This document shows, piece after piece, positions 17,683-26,703 of a stretch of DNA of 52,037 bases; position 1 is the first letter of the stretch, and the number at the start of each line of letters is the position of its first letter. Position numbers and translations under genes: made by a program. The notes beneath the pieces are model-generated. The model made no database searches, was not told the DNA's origin, and worked only from the letters and a program-made list of their open reading frames with translations. Location of the stretch: positions 1 through 52,037 of the forward strand of contig NZ_CAJXTC010000037.1 in assembly GCF_913060805.1 (NCBI RefSeq), in the 5' to 3' direction. The DNA is from an uncultured Draconibacterium sp. Lineage in GTDB: Bacteria > Bacteroidota > Bacteroidia > Bacteroidales > Prolixibacteraceae.

Positions 17683-19479
17683 ATGATTGATTTTATACCG
17701 AGTATAAGCAGTATACAACTTATAACCGCCTTTACTGCCATCGGAACCTGTATTCTTTTATGGAAATTTAGACAAGCCGCGGAGGTGCGCTTCCTTATTT
17801 TATTGGAAGTTTTTGTTGCTATTTGGGCTTTCTGTTACGCACTGGAATTTGGAACTCCCGTGTTGGAAGAGAAAGTTTTCTACTCGCAAATGTCGTATAT
17901 GGGAATCGCGTTTATTCCTGTTTCGTTCTTCTTTTTCACCACCGCTTTTAGTCAGAAATTTCGTTTGGTAAATAAACGTAATATCATTCTAACGCTGATT
18001 ATTCCAATAATTACGCTGGTTCTGGTATTTACCAACGACAAACACGGACTCATCTGGAAAGATTATAGTTTAAACAGCAGTACTAATATTCTCCATTACA
18101 CACACGGGATTTGGTTTTGGATTTTCGACATCTATACATTTACGCTAATCGCGTGGGGAATTTTTAACCTGATTAGCTCGATCTCGACCTTTACCAGTTT
18201 TTACAAAAAGCAAATTCGTTTATTGATCATTGCCTCGCTGATTCCGGTAATTGCCAACCTGATGTACATTTTTAACATCAATCCGGTTCCGGGTTTCGAC
18301 TGGACCACCGTATCGTTTGTTTTAACCGGGCTGATCATTGTATTTGGCATATTCCGTTATAAAATATTTGAGCTGATTCCGCTTGCCCGCCAGAAACTGC
18401 TCGACACCATGAATGAAGGTGTTTTGGTAATCAATACAAACGGGGTTATTGAAGAAGCCAATCCGGCCCTGATAAAAACGTTTAGCCTCGATGCAAAAAC
18501 GATCATTCATTCCAACTTTGTTGATACGTTTGAAAAATTTCCGAATATTATTGAGCTGCTTCGGTCGGCCGACGACAGTTTTACCGACTTTGAGATAAAC
18601 CATAACAACCAAACCTATTACTACCAAATCAGGGTTTCAACAATTTACAACCAGCTTGGGAAACTTGGCGGAAAGCTGATGGTTTTAAGCGATGTTTCGT
18701 CAATTCGAGTTGCAGAAATTCAGCTCACTAAAAAGAACGAACAGCTGAAAGACCAGAACAGACGAAACGAAAAACTGATCGACGATTTAGATGCATATGC
18801 CCACACGTTGGCACACGACTTGAAAAACTCATTGGGAGTGATCTATTCATCCAGCGACATTATTATTGAAGCGATTGAGGATGGCGATATGGATACGGTT
18901 AAGCAGTTTTCGAAAATGATAAAAGAGTCGTCGTCGAAAACCATAAGCGTAACCAACGAATTGCTGAAAATGGCCACAGCCGGGCACGAAGATGTTGAAA
19001 CCACACCAATTGAAATGCAGAAGGTTTACGCTGCGGCAATGGCACAGATTACGGATCTTGTTAACGATTACAAGGCTACAATTGAAATTGAAAGCAGCTG
19101 GATTGATGCGCAGGCTTACGCTCCGTGGATTGAGGAAATCTGGATAAATCTGCTATCGAATGCGATGAAATACGGTGGAGTTCCACCAGTTATAAAAGTG
19201 GGTTGCGAACTTACCGGACGCGGCATGGTAAAATACTGGGTGAAAGACAATGGCGATGGTATTCCGAAAGATCAGCACCTGAAGATATTCCGGAAACATA
19301 CACGCCTGCAACCCGACAAGGCAAACGGTTACGGACTTGGGCTTTCGATAGTAAAACGTATTATTGAAAAGCTCGGTGGCAAAGTGGGTGTTGAAAGTAC
19401 CGGAGAAAAAGGTGGGGGTTCACTGTTTTATTTTAAACTGCCGGCTGTTAAAGTTGAATCACTCAAAGAGGCGCGTTAA
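17683..19479 (+). CDS. Sensor histidine kinase with N-terminal 7TM domain and PAS
   Basis: This membrane kinase is about 598 residues. Seven hydrophobic helices fill residues 1-225 (his-kinase N-terminal 7TM type). A PAS domain (about 235-345, LLDTMNEGVLVINTNGVIEEANPAL) follows, then a coiled coil, a HisKA box with His378 (YAHTLAHDLKNSLGVI) and a HATPase domain (N box EIWINLLSNAMKYGG, G1 DNGDGIP, G2 GYGLGLSIVKRI). There is no receiver domain and no response regulator beside it, so it is an orphan kinase. ATG 17683 is preferred over a TTG at 17656. Its 3' end overlaps the convergent serine hydrolase gene by 21 nt. Confidence 0.88.
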   Translation: MIDFIPSISSIQLITAFTAIGTCILLWKFRQAAEVRFLILLEVFVAIWAFCYALEFGTPVLEEKVFYSQMSYMGIAFIPVSFFFFTTAFSQKFRLVNKRNIILTLIIPIITLVLVFTNDKHGLIWKDYSLNSSTNILHYTHGIWFWIFDIYTFTLIAWGIFNLISSISTFTSFYKKQIRLLIIASLIPVIANLMYIFNINPVPGFDWTTVSFVLTGLIIVFGIFRYKIFELIPLARQKLLDTMNEGVLVINTNGVIEEANPALIKTFSLDAKTIIHSNFVDTFEKFPNIIELLRSADDSFTDFEINHNNQTYYYQIRVSTIYNQLGKLGGKLMVLSDVSSIRVAEIQLTKKNEQLKDQNRRNEKLIDDLDAYAHTLAHDLKNSLGVIYSSSDIIIEAIEDGDMDTVKQFSKMIKESSSKTISVTNELLKMATAGHEDVETTPIEMQKVYAAAMAQITDLVNDYKATIEIESSWIDAQAYAPWIEEIWINLLSNAMKYGGVPPVIKVGCELTGRGMVKYWVKDNGDGIPKDQHLKIFRKHTRLQPDKANGYGLGLSIVKRIIEKLGGKVGVESTGEKGGGSLFYFKLPAVKVESLKEAR

Positions 19480-20550
19480 TATTTCCCATATATCGTCGTG
19501 AAAAAGCACAGGAAGCAAAGAGTCATCGGGCGCCTCTCCCATTCGTACAACAACAATTCCTTTACTGGGTAAAATTTCAATAAACTGACCATCTTTTCCC
19601 ATGGCTGAAAATAACTCGTCGGGAGCATTGGGGCACATATCACGAGGAACGGAAATCGTTAACCCCGGCAAAACAACCGAACCTTTCCCGTTTAACCACC
19701 ACAAATAACCGTACGAAGGATTTAAGTTTTGTGAGGTGTTCACCATTTCATTATAATAGCTTTTATCGCTCAAAACCTCCACATCATCCCACTTCCCTTC
19801 GTTTTGAATTAGCAAGCCAAAACGTGCAGCATCGCGCGGAGTGCTCCAGTAAACATTATTGTAATCGCCTTTAATCCAGGTGCCATCGATTCCGGTTGTT
19901 TTACCCACATAATCGCGCGTAAACCGGCTGTAAGTCATATCCGCAGCGGCGGCAACAACTTCCTCAAGCAAAGTGTAGGGCGCGTTATGGTAAAACCACT
20001 GTTCTCCGGCATCAACTTCGTAAGTTAAACACTCGGGCAAAGTACAGTAAAAATCATCAACCTGGTGATTGATTCCAGTGGTCATGGTTAACTGATGTTT
20101 TATGGTAATCAGGTTTTCCTTTTCCGCTTCCATGCTTGTCCAGCCTTCACCAAGATAATCCGACGTTTTATCGTTGATGGAAAGAAAACCTTCTTGCTGG
20201 GCAATGCCGACCAAAAGAGCAGTTAACGATTTACCTGCTGATGCCCAATACCAGTTCGAATTTTTATCGAACGAAGCAATATTCAGGATATCTTTTCCCC
20301 AGTATTGCTCAACAACGATGCGTCCGTTTTTAAGAATCAGGAAAGCTCGTGTATTGTTGCTCTCCAAAAAATTATAAAGTTCGGGTACTACTTCTTCATT
20401 CCACCCCATTTCAGAAATGGAAGTGCTTTCCCAGGTTTCAGAATCAGTTGGCGGAAAATATAAACCGGTATCTGTTTGATTGTCGACAACAGAATCGTCC
20501 GAACATCCGAACAACAATAACAGGGCTAAAAGAAAGGTATAACGATACAT
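19459..20550 (-). CDS. Beta-lactamase-fold serine hydrolase, lipoprotein
   Basis: This protein of about 363 residues has a lipoprotein signal (LLLLFGC, lipid Cys16). It is a class C beta-lactamase/PBP-fold hydrolase: the S-x-x-K motif is SAGK (Ser104, Lys107) and a YHNAPY segment carries the Tyr-x-Asn motif. These family members act as esterases, D-aminopeptidases or transacylases rather than true beta-lactamases, and the substrate cannot be inferred. It is exposed on the periplasmic or outer face. The TTG at 20580 is unlikely as a start because ATG 20550 begins the signal peptide directly. It follows glycerate kinase by 33 nt and may be in the same transcript. Confidence 0.85.
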   Translation of the reverse strand: MYRYTFLLALLLLFGCSDDSVVDNQTDTGLYFPPTDSETWESTSISEMGWNEEVVPELYNFLESNNTRAFLILKNGRIVVEQYWGKDILNIASFDKNSNWYWASAGKSLTALLVGIAQQEGFLSINDKTSDYLGEGWTSMEAEKENLITIKHQLTMTTGINHQVDDFYCTLPECLTYEVDAGEQWFYHNAPYTLLEEVVAAAADMTYSRFTRDYVGKTTGIDGTWIKGDYNNVYWSTPRDAARFGLLIQNEGKWDDVEVLSDKSYYNEMVNTSQNLNPSYGYLWWLNGKGSVVLPGLTISVPRDMCPNAPDELFSAMGKDGQFIEILPSKGIVVVRMGEAPDDSLLPVLFHDDIWEILTRLFE

Positions 20551-20583
20551 GAATATTGATTTTGCTTTTTCAATATACAAAAA

Positions 20584-21714
20584 TTATTTCTCTGATTTAA
20601 TGCTAGTTGCAAACTGTTCCGCAGCTTGTTCCAGGTATTTACCGGCATTTTTTATGGAATCTTCAACATCGGTAGCCTGCTCCATCATTTCAGCAAGGAA
20701 ATCGATTTTATGCGCTTTAATTTGCTGATCAGTTAACTCACTTAACCCGCAAAAAACAGCCAGATTCTGGTTGGTTCTTGAATCGAGCACGCCTTTGATC
20801 ACTTTCCCTGAAAATGTCTGTTCATCGAATTTACCTTCGCCGGTAACAATCCAGTTGGCGTCTTTTACCTGCTCATCAAAATCAGCAATTGATTTTATCA
20901 GTTGTGTCCCCGATTTTAGCTTTGCGTTCAGAAACAATACGCATCCCGCACCAAGTCCTCCGGCCGCTCCTGCCCCGGCAATATTTTGCAGGTTCTTCCC
21001 GAATTGTGATTCTACCTTTTCATTAAAGTTTTTTAGTCCGGCATCCAACTCTTCCACCACTTGCTCCGATGCTCCTTTTTGTGGCGAATAAATATACGCT
21101 GCACCGTTTGGTCCGAATAATGGATTATCAACATCACAGGCCACTTCAAATTTTATTTTGCTGAGATCTTCATTAACCATCGAAGTATCGATAGTTGCCA
21201 AACGATTTAAATCCTTTCCACGTCCTTCCAACAAGTTATTTTCAGCGTCAAAAAAACGAAATCCAAGTGCACTGGCCATTCCCATTCCGGCATCGTTGGT
21301 TGAGCTTCCGCCAATTCCCAAAAGAATATGTTTGGCACCCCGTTTTATCGCATCCAGAATCAATTCCCCGGTTCCGAAAGTTGAAGTCTCCAAAGGATTC
21401 AATTCTTCGTTTTTTAGCAAGCGAATTCCGGATGCTTCAGCCATTTCGATAAAAGCCAGCTTTTCTTTCTCAGCATACAAATAATTGGCTTGAATGGGGC
21501 GAAACAAGGGATCGTGCACCTCCGCTGAAATCAACTCCCCTCCGGTATAAAATTTCAGGGCATCAACCGTTCCATCTCCGCCGTCAGCAAGTGGCAACTT
21601 TATAATTGTCACATTTTCGATGTGCTTTTTAATGCCACGTTCTACGGCATCGCAAAACTCAATTCCGGTTAACGATCCTTTAAATTTGTCGGGTGCAATT
21701 ACGATCTTCTTCAT
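20584..21714 (-). CDS. Glycerate kinase (GarK/GlxK type)
   Basis: This 376-residue enzyme phosphorylates D-glycerate with ATP, giving 2-phosphoglycerate in GarK-type enzymes. The N-terminus KIVIAPDKFKGSLTG is the family hallmark. PLADGGDGTVDAL, GIGGSSTNDAGMGMASALG and the late VTGEGKFDEQTFSGK follow in the usual order, and length is typical. It is cytosolic. It sits downstream of the Tat-oxidoreductase cluster but is separated from it by a terminator (21882-21915) and structured repeats, so it is probably its own unit with the serine hydrolase. The context suggests a route from sugar-acid or glyoxylate breakdown into glycolysis. Confidence 0.95.
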   Translation of the reverse strand: MKKIVIAPDKFKGSLTGIEFCDAVERGIKKHIENVTIIKLPLADGGDGTVDALKFYTGGELISAEVHDPLFRPIQANYLYAEKEKLAFIEMAEASGIRLLKNEELNPLETSTFGTGELILDAIKRGAKHILLGIGGSSTNDAGMGMASALGFRFFDAENNLLEGRGKDLNRLATIDTSMVNEDLSKIKFEVACDVDNPLFGPNGAAYIYSPQKGASEQVVEELDAGLKNFNEKVESQFGKNLQNIAGAGAAGGLGAGCVLFLNAKLKSGTQLIKSIADFDEQVKDANWIVTGEGKFDEQTFSGKVIKGVLDSRTNQNLAVFCGLSELTDQQIKAHKIDFLAEMMEQATDVEDSIKNAGKYLEQAAEQFATSIKSEK

Positions 21715-21726
21715 TTCCCTAAAATA

Positions 21727-21847
21727 ATACCAATTCTGAAAATGTTTAGGCTATTTTTAACTATTTTCAGATTGGTATAATGCCGATATGGAAAAACACA
21801 GGCATTGGGAGTGAGCGAACCAATGGCTCAATGTTTTTCATCATCGG
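21727..21847. repeat. Tandem pair of imperfect palindromes
   Basis: Palindrome one pairs 21727-21743 with 21763-21778 (ATACCAAT...CTGAAAAT arms, one bulged T). Palindrome two pairs 21783-21798 with 21832-21847 (13 of 16 positions), with a nested CATTGG/CCAATG stem. This looks like a dispersed structured intergenic element rather than a terminator. It lies just upstream of glycerate kinase. Confidence 0.5.
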
Positions 21848-21881
21848 TATAAGAATATTTATCAGGAGTTTGCCGTCCACA

Positions 21882-21915
21882 AAAAACGGGAAGCCATAAT
21901 TAACCTCCCGTTTTT
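21882..21915 (-). terminator. Intrinsic terminator of the apbE-DUF6807-oxidoreductase operon
   Basis: AAAAACGGGA (21882-21891) pairs with TCCCGTTTTT (21906-21915) around a 14-nt loop. On the minus strand the stem ends in a T-run, as in a rho-independent terminator, about 50 nt after the oxidoreductase stop. Confidence 0.8.
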
Positions 21916-21964
21916 AATTGAATTTATAATTTTCAGAAATCGTATAAAAATCCTAGTCAATCAA

Positions 21965-23275
21965 TTAAACTTTTGGCAATTGCCAGTTTTTATTGTAATT
22001 CAGCGTCATCAAATCCGTGGCAGCTGCCTCGTTAAACGACTGCGATGCATTATTCCAGTGAATCCGCTGCCCAACGCGATAAGCCATATTTCCCATCTCG
22101 GAAACGATAGCGGTTTTGGCACCAACTTCAACCGGAGCATTCAACGACCCACCTTTTCGAATGCACGACAACAGATTTTGCACGTGCTCATTAAGTCCAT
22201 CGCCATATTCTTTCTGGGCTTTGGCTTCAAAGAAAGGCCCCTTTAATTCGTTACTGTGATCGGGTAATATTTCGTAACCACTTCGGGTAACTACTAAAGT
22301 TCCCTTTTGCCCAACAAACGCCACACCGTGCGCTTTTTGGTACGGTCCGATTCCCGGATTTAACCCGCATTCCCAAATCATGGTATGTTTTGGATATTGA
22401 TAAATGGCCTGCTGAATATCGGGCGTTTCAATGGCTCCCGGCTTGTGATAGAAAATACCGCCACCCGGAGAAATTGACTCTGGCATATCGGCATCCATCG
22501 CATACAAGGCAAAATCAAGCAGGTGAACGCCCCAATCGGTCATTGCACCTCCTGCATAATCCCACCACCAGCGGAAATTATAATGAAAACGATTTAAATT
22601 AAACGGACGTTTAGGGGCAGGTCCTAACCACATATCATAGTCGACATAATCCGGCGCTACCGAATCCTCCATTACCGGATATGGTGTATCGTAACCTTTG
22701 TAAATCCAGGCTTTTACCAAATGAACGTCGCCCAATAAGCCAGACTTCACAATTTCAGAAGCCTCAAACCAATGTTTCGAGCTGCGTTGCCACATGCCTA
22801 CCTGGCAGTACAATTCAGGATGTTTTGCCTGGGCAGCCACCATCGCATTACATTCTTCAATGCTGTGCCCCATCGGTTTTTCCACATATACGTGTTTTCC
22901 CGCATCCAGAGCCATCATCATCATTATGGCATGCCAGTGGTCGGGTGCACCAATTATTACCGCATGTACATCTTTGTTATCCAATACATCACGGAAATCG
23001 GCGTAAGTAAGCGGTCGTTTCCCCGTCATTTTTTCAACATCGGCAGCTCTTTTCTCCAACACATTACTGTCAACATCACAAAGCGCCACACAAGCAACAT
23101 TGTTTTCTTCGCGCAAAAAACTTTGAAGGTTGCTAAATCCCATCGAACGACAACCGATAAGCGCCACGTTGACCTGTTCGGCAGGCGATGCACAGGCGTT
23201 CAAAAGCCCGGGAGCAACACCCACTGCCGCAGTGGCTATCGCCGAATGTTTTATAAATTTTCTTCTGTCTGTCAT
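21965..23275 (-). CDS. Gfo/Idh/MocA oxidoreductase with Tat signal (copy 1)
   Basis: This 436-residue NAD(P)-dependent oxidoreductase is of the GFO/IDH/MocA type. It has a Tat signal with RRKF, and a possible lipobox LLNAC suggests a Tat lipoprotein. The Rossmann N-terminus (VALIGCRSMG near 36-45) is followed by HVYVEKPMGH (EKP catalytic Lys), then the C-terminal substrate domain with WWDYAGGAMTDWGVHLLDFALYAM. Such exported members retain a tightly bound cofactor and oxidise or reduce sugars or glycosides in the periplasm. It is last in the operon apbE-DUF6807-this gene, 41 nt after the DUF6807 stop. It is paralogous to the enzyme at 25343. The exact substrate is unknown. Confidence 0.9.
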   Translation of the reverse strand: MTDRRKFIKHSAIATAAVGVAPGLLNACASPAEQVNVALIGCRSMGFSNLQSFLREENNVACVALCDVDSNVLEKRAADVEKMTGKRPLTYADFRDVLDNKDVHAVIIGAPDHWHAIMMMMALDAGKHVYVEKPMGHSIEECNAMVAAQAKHPELYCQVGMWQRSSKHWFEASEIVKSGLLGDVHLVKAWIYKGYDTPYPVMEDSVAPDYVDYDMWLGPAPKRPFNLNRFHYNFRWWWDYAGGAMTDWGVHLLDFALYAMDADMPESISPGGGIFYHKPGAIETPDIQQAIYQYPKHTMIWECGLNPGIGPYQKAHGVAFVGQKGTLVVTRSGYEILPDHSNELKGPFFEAKAQKEYGDGLNEHVQNLLSCIRKGGSLNAPVEVGAKTAIVSEMGNMAYRVGQRIHWNNASQSFNEAAATDLMTLNYNKNWQLPKV

Positions 23276-23316
23276 TGTTGTATTAAAAACTTATGTTTTC
23301 TGTTGTTCTAATCGCT

Positions 23317-24240
23317 TTATTCATCAACTAATTTTGATATCTTTTTTGAAGTCATTTTGCCGGAATAAACAATAAGCGAATACTTTAAAACCAATGGCTC
23401 GGTAGTTGACAGCGCAACCGGCTCAGTACCCGGCCAGGCAATATTTTGCATGCTGTTCTTTTCGCGTAGGATCAGGTTCTGCGGATAACCGGGATTGTCC
23501 TTGTTATCGAGGATGGCAAGACCAGCCTTTGAATTTCCTTTGCCCAGCGTACCCGAAATATTTACAAATCCCTCCGACGGAATGGCATTATCCTCAGGTT
23601 TTATGTTGCCACTTTTTCCTGAAAACTGAACATCGTCGGGTAAAATCATACGAACGGAAAAACCTCCGTAACCTTTTTCATCATCTGAGCCTCCAATCCG
23701 TAAATTCTCTTCCAGAGCTATCAGCCGGATTTCAAAATCAATTCTTCGGTACTTTAACGTGCTTTCGTGAATATGAATAGAAACATTCTCACGGATGTAA
23801 GGTTTGTTAATACCATTCTTTTTCCATTTGTCGGACGACCACAGCACCTCACTTTTCAGCCACACCGTTTTATCCGGATCTTTCATAAATTCAATCTCGG
23901 TAATTTCCTGGTCAAAATCTTTTATTTCCCACGGATCGCCGATACGTTCATCGCCAATCCAAACCTGATGCCAAGCCCAAAATACGCCCCGGTGATGCAA
24001 ATGATCAGCAGGAAAATCTTCAGTAAGTATTTTGCCATTTAAACCCCAAAGCGGGTGAATATAGTTGCAGCGTTCGTAAGCTCCATCCTTATTCAGCGGA
24101 TGCATCTGGTAAAACAAAACGTTTGATGAGCCATCAACGATTTTTATTCCATCCTGCTGCTTTTTCATGGTCAATTGTCCCCAAACCAAACCGTTGGTGA
24201 TCAGCACAAAGAGAAGCGATATTATAATGGATCTTTTCAT
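23317..24240 (-). CDS. DUF6807/PmoA-family secreted protein
   Basis: This 307-residue protein has a signal peptide (about 1-21, NGLVWG/Q). It contains the His-rich DUF6807 core (DHLHHRGVFWAWHQV near 79-93) and the preceding YIHPLWGLNGKILTEDFP, annotated elsewhere as a 'PmoA family' protein. No methane monooxygenase function is implied, and the activity is unknown. The His cluster could bind metal or carbohydrate. The ATG overlaps the apbE-like stop by 4 nt (ATGA), so translation is coupled. Genes of this family recur beside Gfo/Idh/MocA and TIM-barrel isomerase genes, as here, which suggests periplasmic carbohydrate processing. Confidence 0.85.
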   Translation of the reverse strand: MKRSIIISLLFVLITNGLVWGQLTMKKQQDGIKIVDGSSNVLFYQMHPLNKDGAYERCNYIHPLWGLNGKILTEDFPADHLHHRGVFWAWHQVWIGDERIGDPWEIKDFDQEITEIEFMKDPDKTVWLKSEVLWSSDKWKKNGINKPYIRENVSIHIHESTLKYRRIDFEIRLIALEENLRIGGSDDEKGYGGFSVRMILPDDVQFSGKSGNIKPEDNAIPSEGFVNISGTLGKGNSKAGLAILDNKDNPGYPQNLILREKNSMQNIAWPGTEPVALSTTEPLVLKYSLIVYSGKMTSKKISKLVDE

Positions 24241-25178
24241 GACGGATCCTCCTTTTCTATTATCGTTGCCTTTGTTTTTACATCATCGTCGGTGTATTCA
24301 ACTTCCAGAATTTCAACATTGCTGAGTTGGTTGGAGATGATCGCTTTATCATTTTCGGGTAGAATGAGCCAAATGTTGGCAATAAACGCCCCCATGGTTG
24401 CAGAGTCGGCTTTTACCGAAACAGTTCGTTTTCCTTCAACAGGTAGACCGGTTGCCGGACTGATGGTCTTTCGGGCTTTCATTCCTTCGCCATCGTCGCG
24501 AATATAAACGGTTCCGGTTGTGTAAACGGTTTGACCTGACACCTCAAAAACATGTGCAAATTCGTTGGGCTGCTGCTGATTTCTAATTCCCAGTGGCCAC
24601 TCTGTTCCGGCCGGATGATTTCCGAGTGCCAAAACCACGTCTTCCTCAAAACTGATGATGGCATCTTTAACACCCAAATCAATTAAAAGTGGCTTAACCA
24701 AATCGAGGGCAAAACCCTTCTCAATAGCACCAAAATCCAACTCAACACCATCTTCTTTAAAACGAAGTTGTTTATTTTCGAGGTCGAGTTCTATTTTATC
24801 AAAACCACATTTTTGCAGCGATTCTTCCAGTTCGCTTTCTTCAACATCTTCTTTTTCAATCCAAAGCGATTGCACCGGAAACATGGTAACATCAAACGCG
24901 CCCTGACTCATCTGGTTAAAGTCAATTGCTATGGTAAGAATTTCCCATAATTCATCGGGAACTTCCACCCAAACGTCCTTTCCGGTTTGATTGAGTTCGT
25001 GAATATCAGACAATAAACTAAAGCGGCTGATGGTACTTTCAAGCTGCTCAATATCGGCTTTTATCTTTTGAAATATATTTTTTGCGGTATCGGCCTCAAG
25101 GTTGGGGAGCACTACGTCGCAATGACTGCCAAAGGCCAGAAAAGTATCACTAAAAATAGTAGGTTCCGTCATTCTCAT
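24237..25178 (-). CDS. ApbE-like FAD:protein FMN transferase, divergent
   Basis: This 313-residue protein is ApbE-like. The N-terminal segment ESTISRFSLLSDIHELNQ matches the E..FS...SEI..LN motif, DFGAIEKGFALD matches DLGGIAKGYAVD, and a later SPATGLPVEGKRTVSVKADSATMGAF is a diverged DPRTG/ADAL.T region. ApbE moves FMN onto Thr/Ser of membrane flavoproteins. Here there is no signal peptide or lipobox, whereas most ApbE proteins are exported, and key motifs are altered, so activity is uncertain. No Nqr/Rnf target is nearby. It is the first gene of the operon with DUF6807 (4-nt overlap). A second ATG at 25172 is possible. Confidence 0.75.
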   Translation of the reverse strand: MRMTEPTIFSDTFLAFGSHCDVVLPNLEADTAKNIFQKIKADIEQLESTISRFSLLSDIHELNQTGKDVWVEVPDELWEILTIAIDFNQMSQGAFDVTMFPVQSLWIEKEDVEESELEESLQKCGFDKIELDLENKQLRFKEDGVELDFGAIEKGFALDLVKPLLIDLGVKDAIISFEEDVVLALGNHPAGTEWPLGIRNQQQPNEFAHVFEVSGQTVYTTGTVYIRDDGEGMKARKTISPATGLPVEGKRTVSVKADSATMGAFIANIWLILPENDKAIISNQLSNVEILEVEYTDDDVKTKATIIEKEDPS

Positions 25179-25300
25179 AGTTTTATGGTTTCAGTAGAGC
25201 ACTAAATTAAAAAAGTAAGCGAGATTTACAGACCTTAGAGCCAACAAATACAGCACTATTGTTAATTTATATTCCTTCTTTTTAAAAATTTGGATACAAA

Positions 25301-25326
25301 AAAAGGCAGGGAAATCCCCGCCTTTT
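25301..25326 (-). terminator. Intrinsic terminator after oxidoreductase copy 2
   Basis: AAAAGGCAGGG (25301-25311) pairs with CCCCGCCTTTT (25316-25326) with one A-C mismatch and a 4-nt loop. On the minus strand it ends in a long T-run, 17 nt after the stop at 25343. It separates the TIM-barrel/oxidoreductase operon from the apbE operon. Confidence 0.85.
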
Positions 25327-25342
25327 CATGCCTTATGTATTT

Positions 25343-26686
25343 CTAAAGTTTTGGTTCCCAATTTGGATCGTAGTCACGGCCCCACAATTTCATGGCGTCC
25401 CGGTCGTACATAATTCCGGTTTTATCGTCAATGTCAAAACCATGACCGATGCGATAGGCAACATTTGAATAATGCACCATTGTCTGACTGATAGCGCCTT
25501 CCATAATGTGCGAATTCAATTCACCAACACCACGAATTCCGTTAAACCAGTTTTGAACATGTTTGGTCGACATGTCGCCACCGCCGCCAAGTGCTGTGCC
25601 GGCTTCCTGCGATGCAGACACGCTGTCTTTTACAACTTTTCCACTTCGGTCGTAAAGCACATATTTTCCACGGTCGACAAACACAGTTCCTTCGCTACCA
25701 TAGATAATTGTTCCGCGGCCTCCCATTCCGTAGGTATCGTGTGCATTTCGGCTGCGGCCATCCCACTTAATCACTTTGTCGCCACCAAAAAGGAAAGTAG
25801 CATCCATGGTGTCGTACATTTCCCAGCCATCGTCGAAGAAATGACGTTTGCCGGCTTCAACATGTACATTGTTTGGCAAACCAACCTGCAATGCCCAACG
25901 CGCTACATCGAGCTCATGTGTTGCATTGTTTCCGGTTTCGCCGGTTCCGTAATTCCAGCCATACCAGTGCCAGTTGTAATCCCAGGTTTCTTCGGTGTAG
26001 TCGCGGTGAATAGCCGGTCCCTGCCAGATTTCCCAATCCAAGCCAGTTGGAACAGCCGCTTTTTTCTGTACCGGCACTTCTCCCCTTTGATTCAGGTAAA
26101 AAGCCACTGCACGATACGGAACGCCAATTACTCCGTTATGGATTTCTCTAATAATTTCAATGGTGTGATCTGACGAACGTTGCTGGTTACCCATTTGAAC
26201 CACCCTGTTGTACTTTTCAGCCGCTTTAACGATCATCTCATTTTCGGCCATGTTGTGGCTGCAAGGCTTCTCAACGTAAACATGTTTTCCGGCTTGCATT
26301 GCCATTACCGAACCCGGAGTATGCCAGTGGTCGGGCGTGGCATTTATTATACAATCCACATCCTTATCTGCAAGAATTTTTCGGAAATCGTTCTCCAGTT
26401 TTGGTTTGTAATCGATGTGTTTTGCAAAATTAGCAGCTGCATTTTCGCGTTGATGTTGCATTACATCGCATAAGTATTTTAACTCAACATTACTTTCTTT
26501 TTCAGCAATTGGTGCGTAATAAGCCCCCAAACGGCGGCCCAGCCCCATAATGGCGACATTGAGTTTATCATTGGCACCTAAAATTTTGCTGTAACTTTTT
26601 GCCGACATGCCCATGGCAGTTCCACCAACTGCAACACCGGCTGCACCTGCCGACACCTTTTTTAGAAAATCTCTTCTGTTAGTCAT
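25343..26686 (-). CDS. Gfo/Idh/MocA oxidoreductase with Tat signal (copy 2)
   Basis: This 447-residue exported oxidoreductase has a Tat signal (RRDF, then an Ala/Gly-rich core). Its Rossmann segment LNVAIMGLGRRLGAYYAP and HVYVEKPCSH (EKP Lys) define the family. The C-terminal domain includes GWNYGTGETGNNATHELDVARWAL, where copy 1 has a DWGVH equivalent. The final CDP-like ends differ between copies, so substrates probably differ. It is second in an operon behind the TIM-barrel isomerase (17-nt gap) and is followed by a strong terminator. The pairing with a sugar isomerase-fold protein is typical of pathways acting on inositol, glucosides or 3-keto-sugars, and the latter fits periplasmic location (inference). 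Confidence 0.92.
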   Translation of the reverse strand: MTNRRDFLKKVSAGAAGVAVGGTAMGMSAKSYSKILGANDKLNVAIMGLGRRLGAYYAPIAEKESNVELKYLCDVMQHQRENAAANFAKHIDYKPKLENDFRKILADKDVDCIINATPDHWHTPGSVMAMQAGKHVYVEKPCSHNMAENEMIVKAAEKYNRVVQMGNQQRSSDHTIEIIREIHNGVIGVPYRAVAFYLNQRGEVPVQKKAAVPTGLDWEIWQGPAIHRDYTEETWDYNWHWYGWNYGTGETGNNATHELDVARWALQVGLPNNVHVEAGKRHFFDDGWEMYDTMDATFLFGGDKVIKWDGRSRNAHDTYGMGGRGTIIYGSEGTVFVDRGKYVLYDRSGKVVKDSVSASQEAGTALGGGGDMSTKHVQNWFNGIRGVGELNSHIMEGAISQTMVHYSNVAYRIGHGFDIDDKTGIMYDRDAMKLWGRDYDPNWEPKL

Positions 26687-26703
26687 ATTATAGTTTTATT
26701 GGT

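Noticed and set aside
25472-26173. 233-codon plus-strand ORF opposite oxidoreductase copy 2
   Set aside because: It is long but antisense to a well-supported gene, with low-complexity composition and no recognisable domain.
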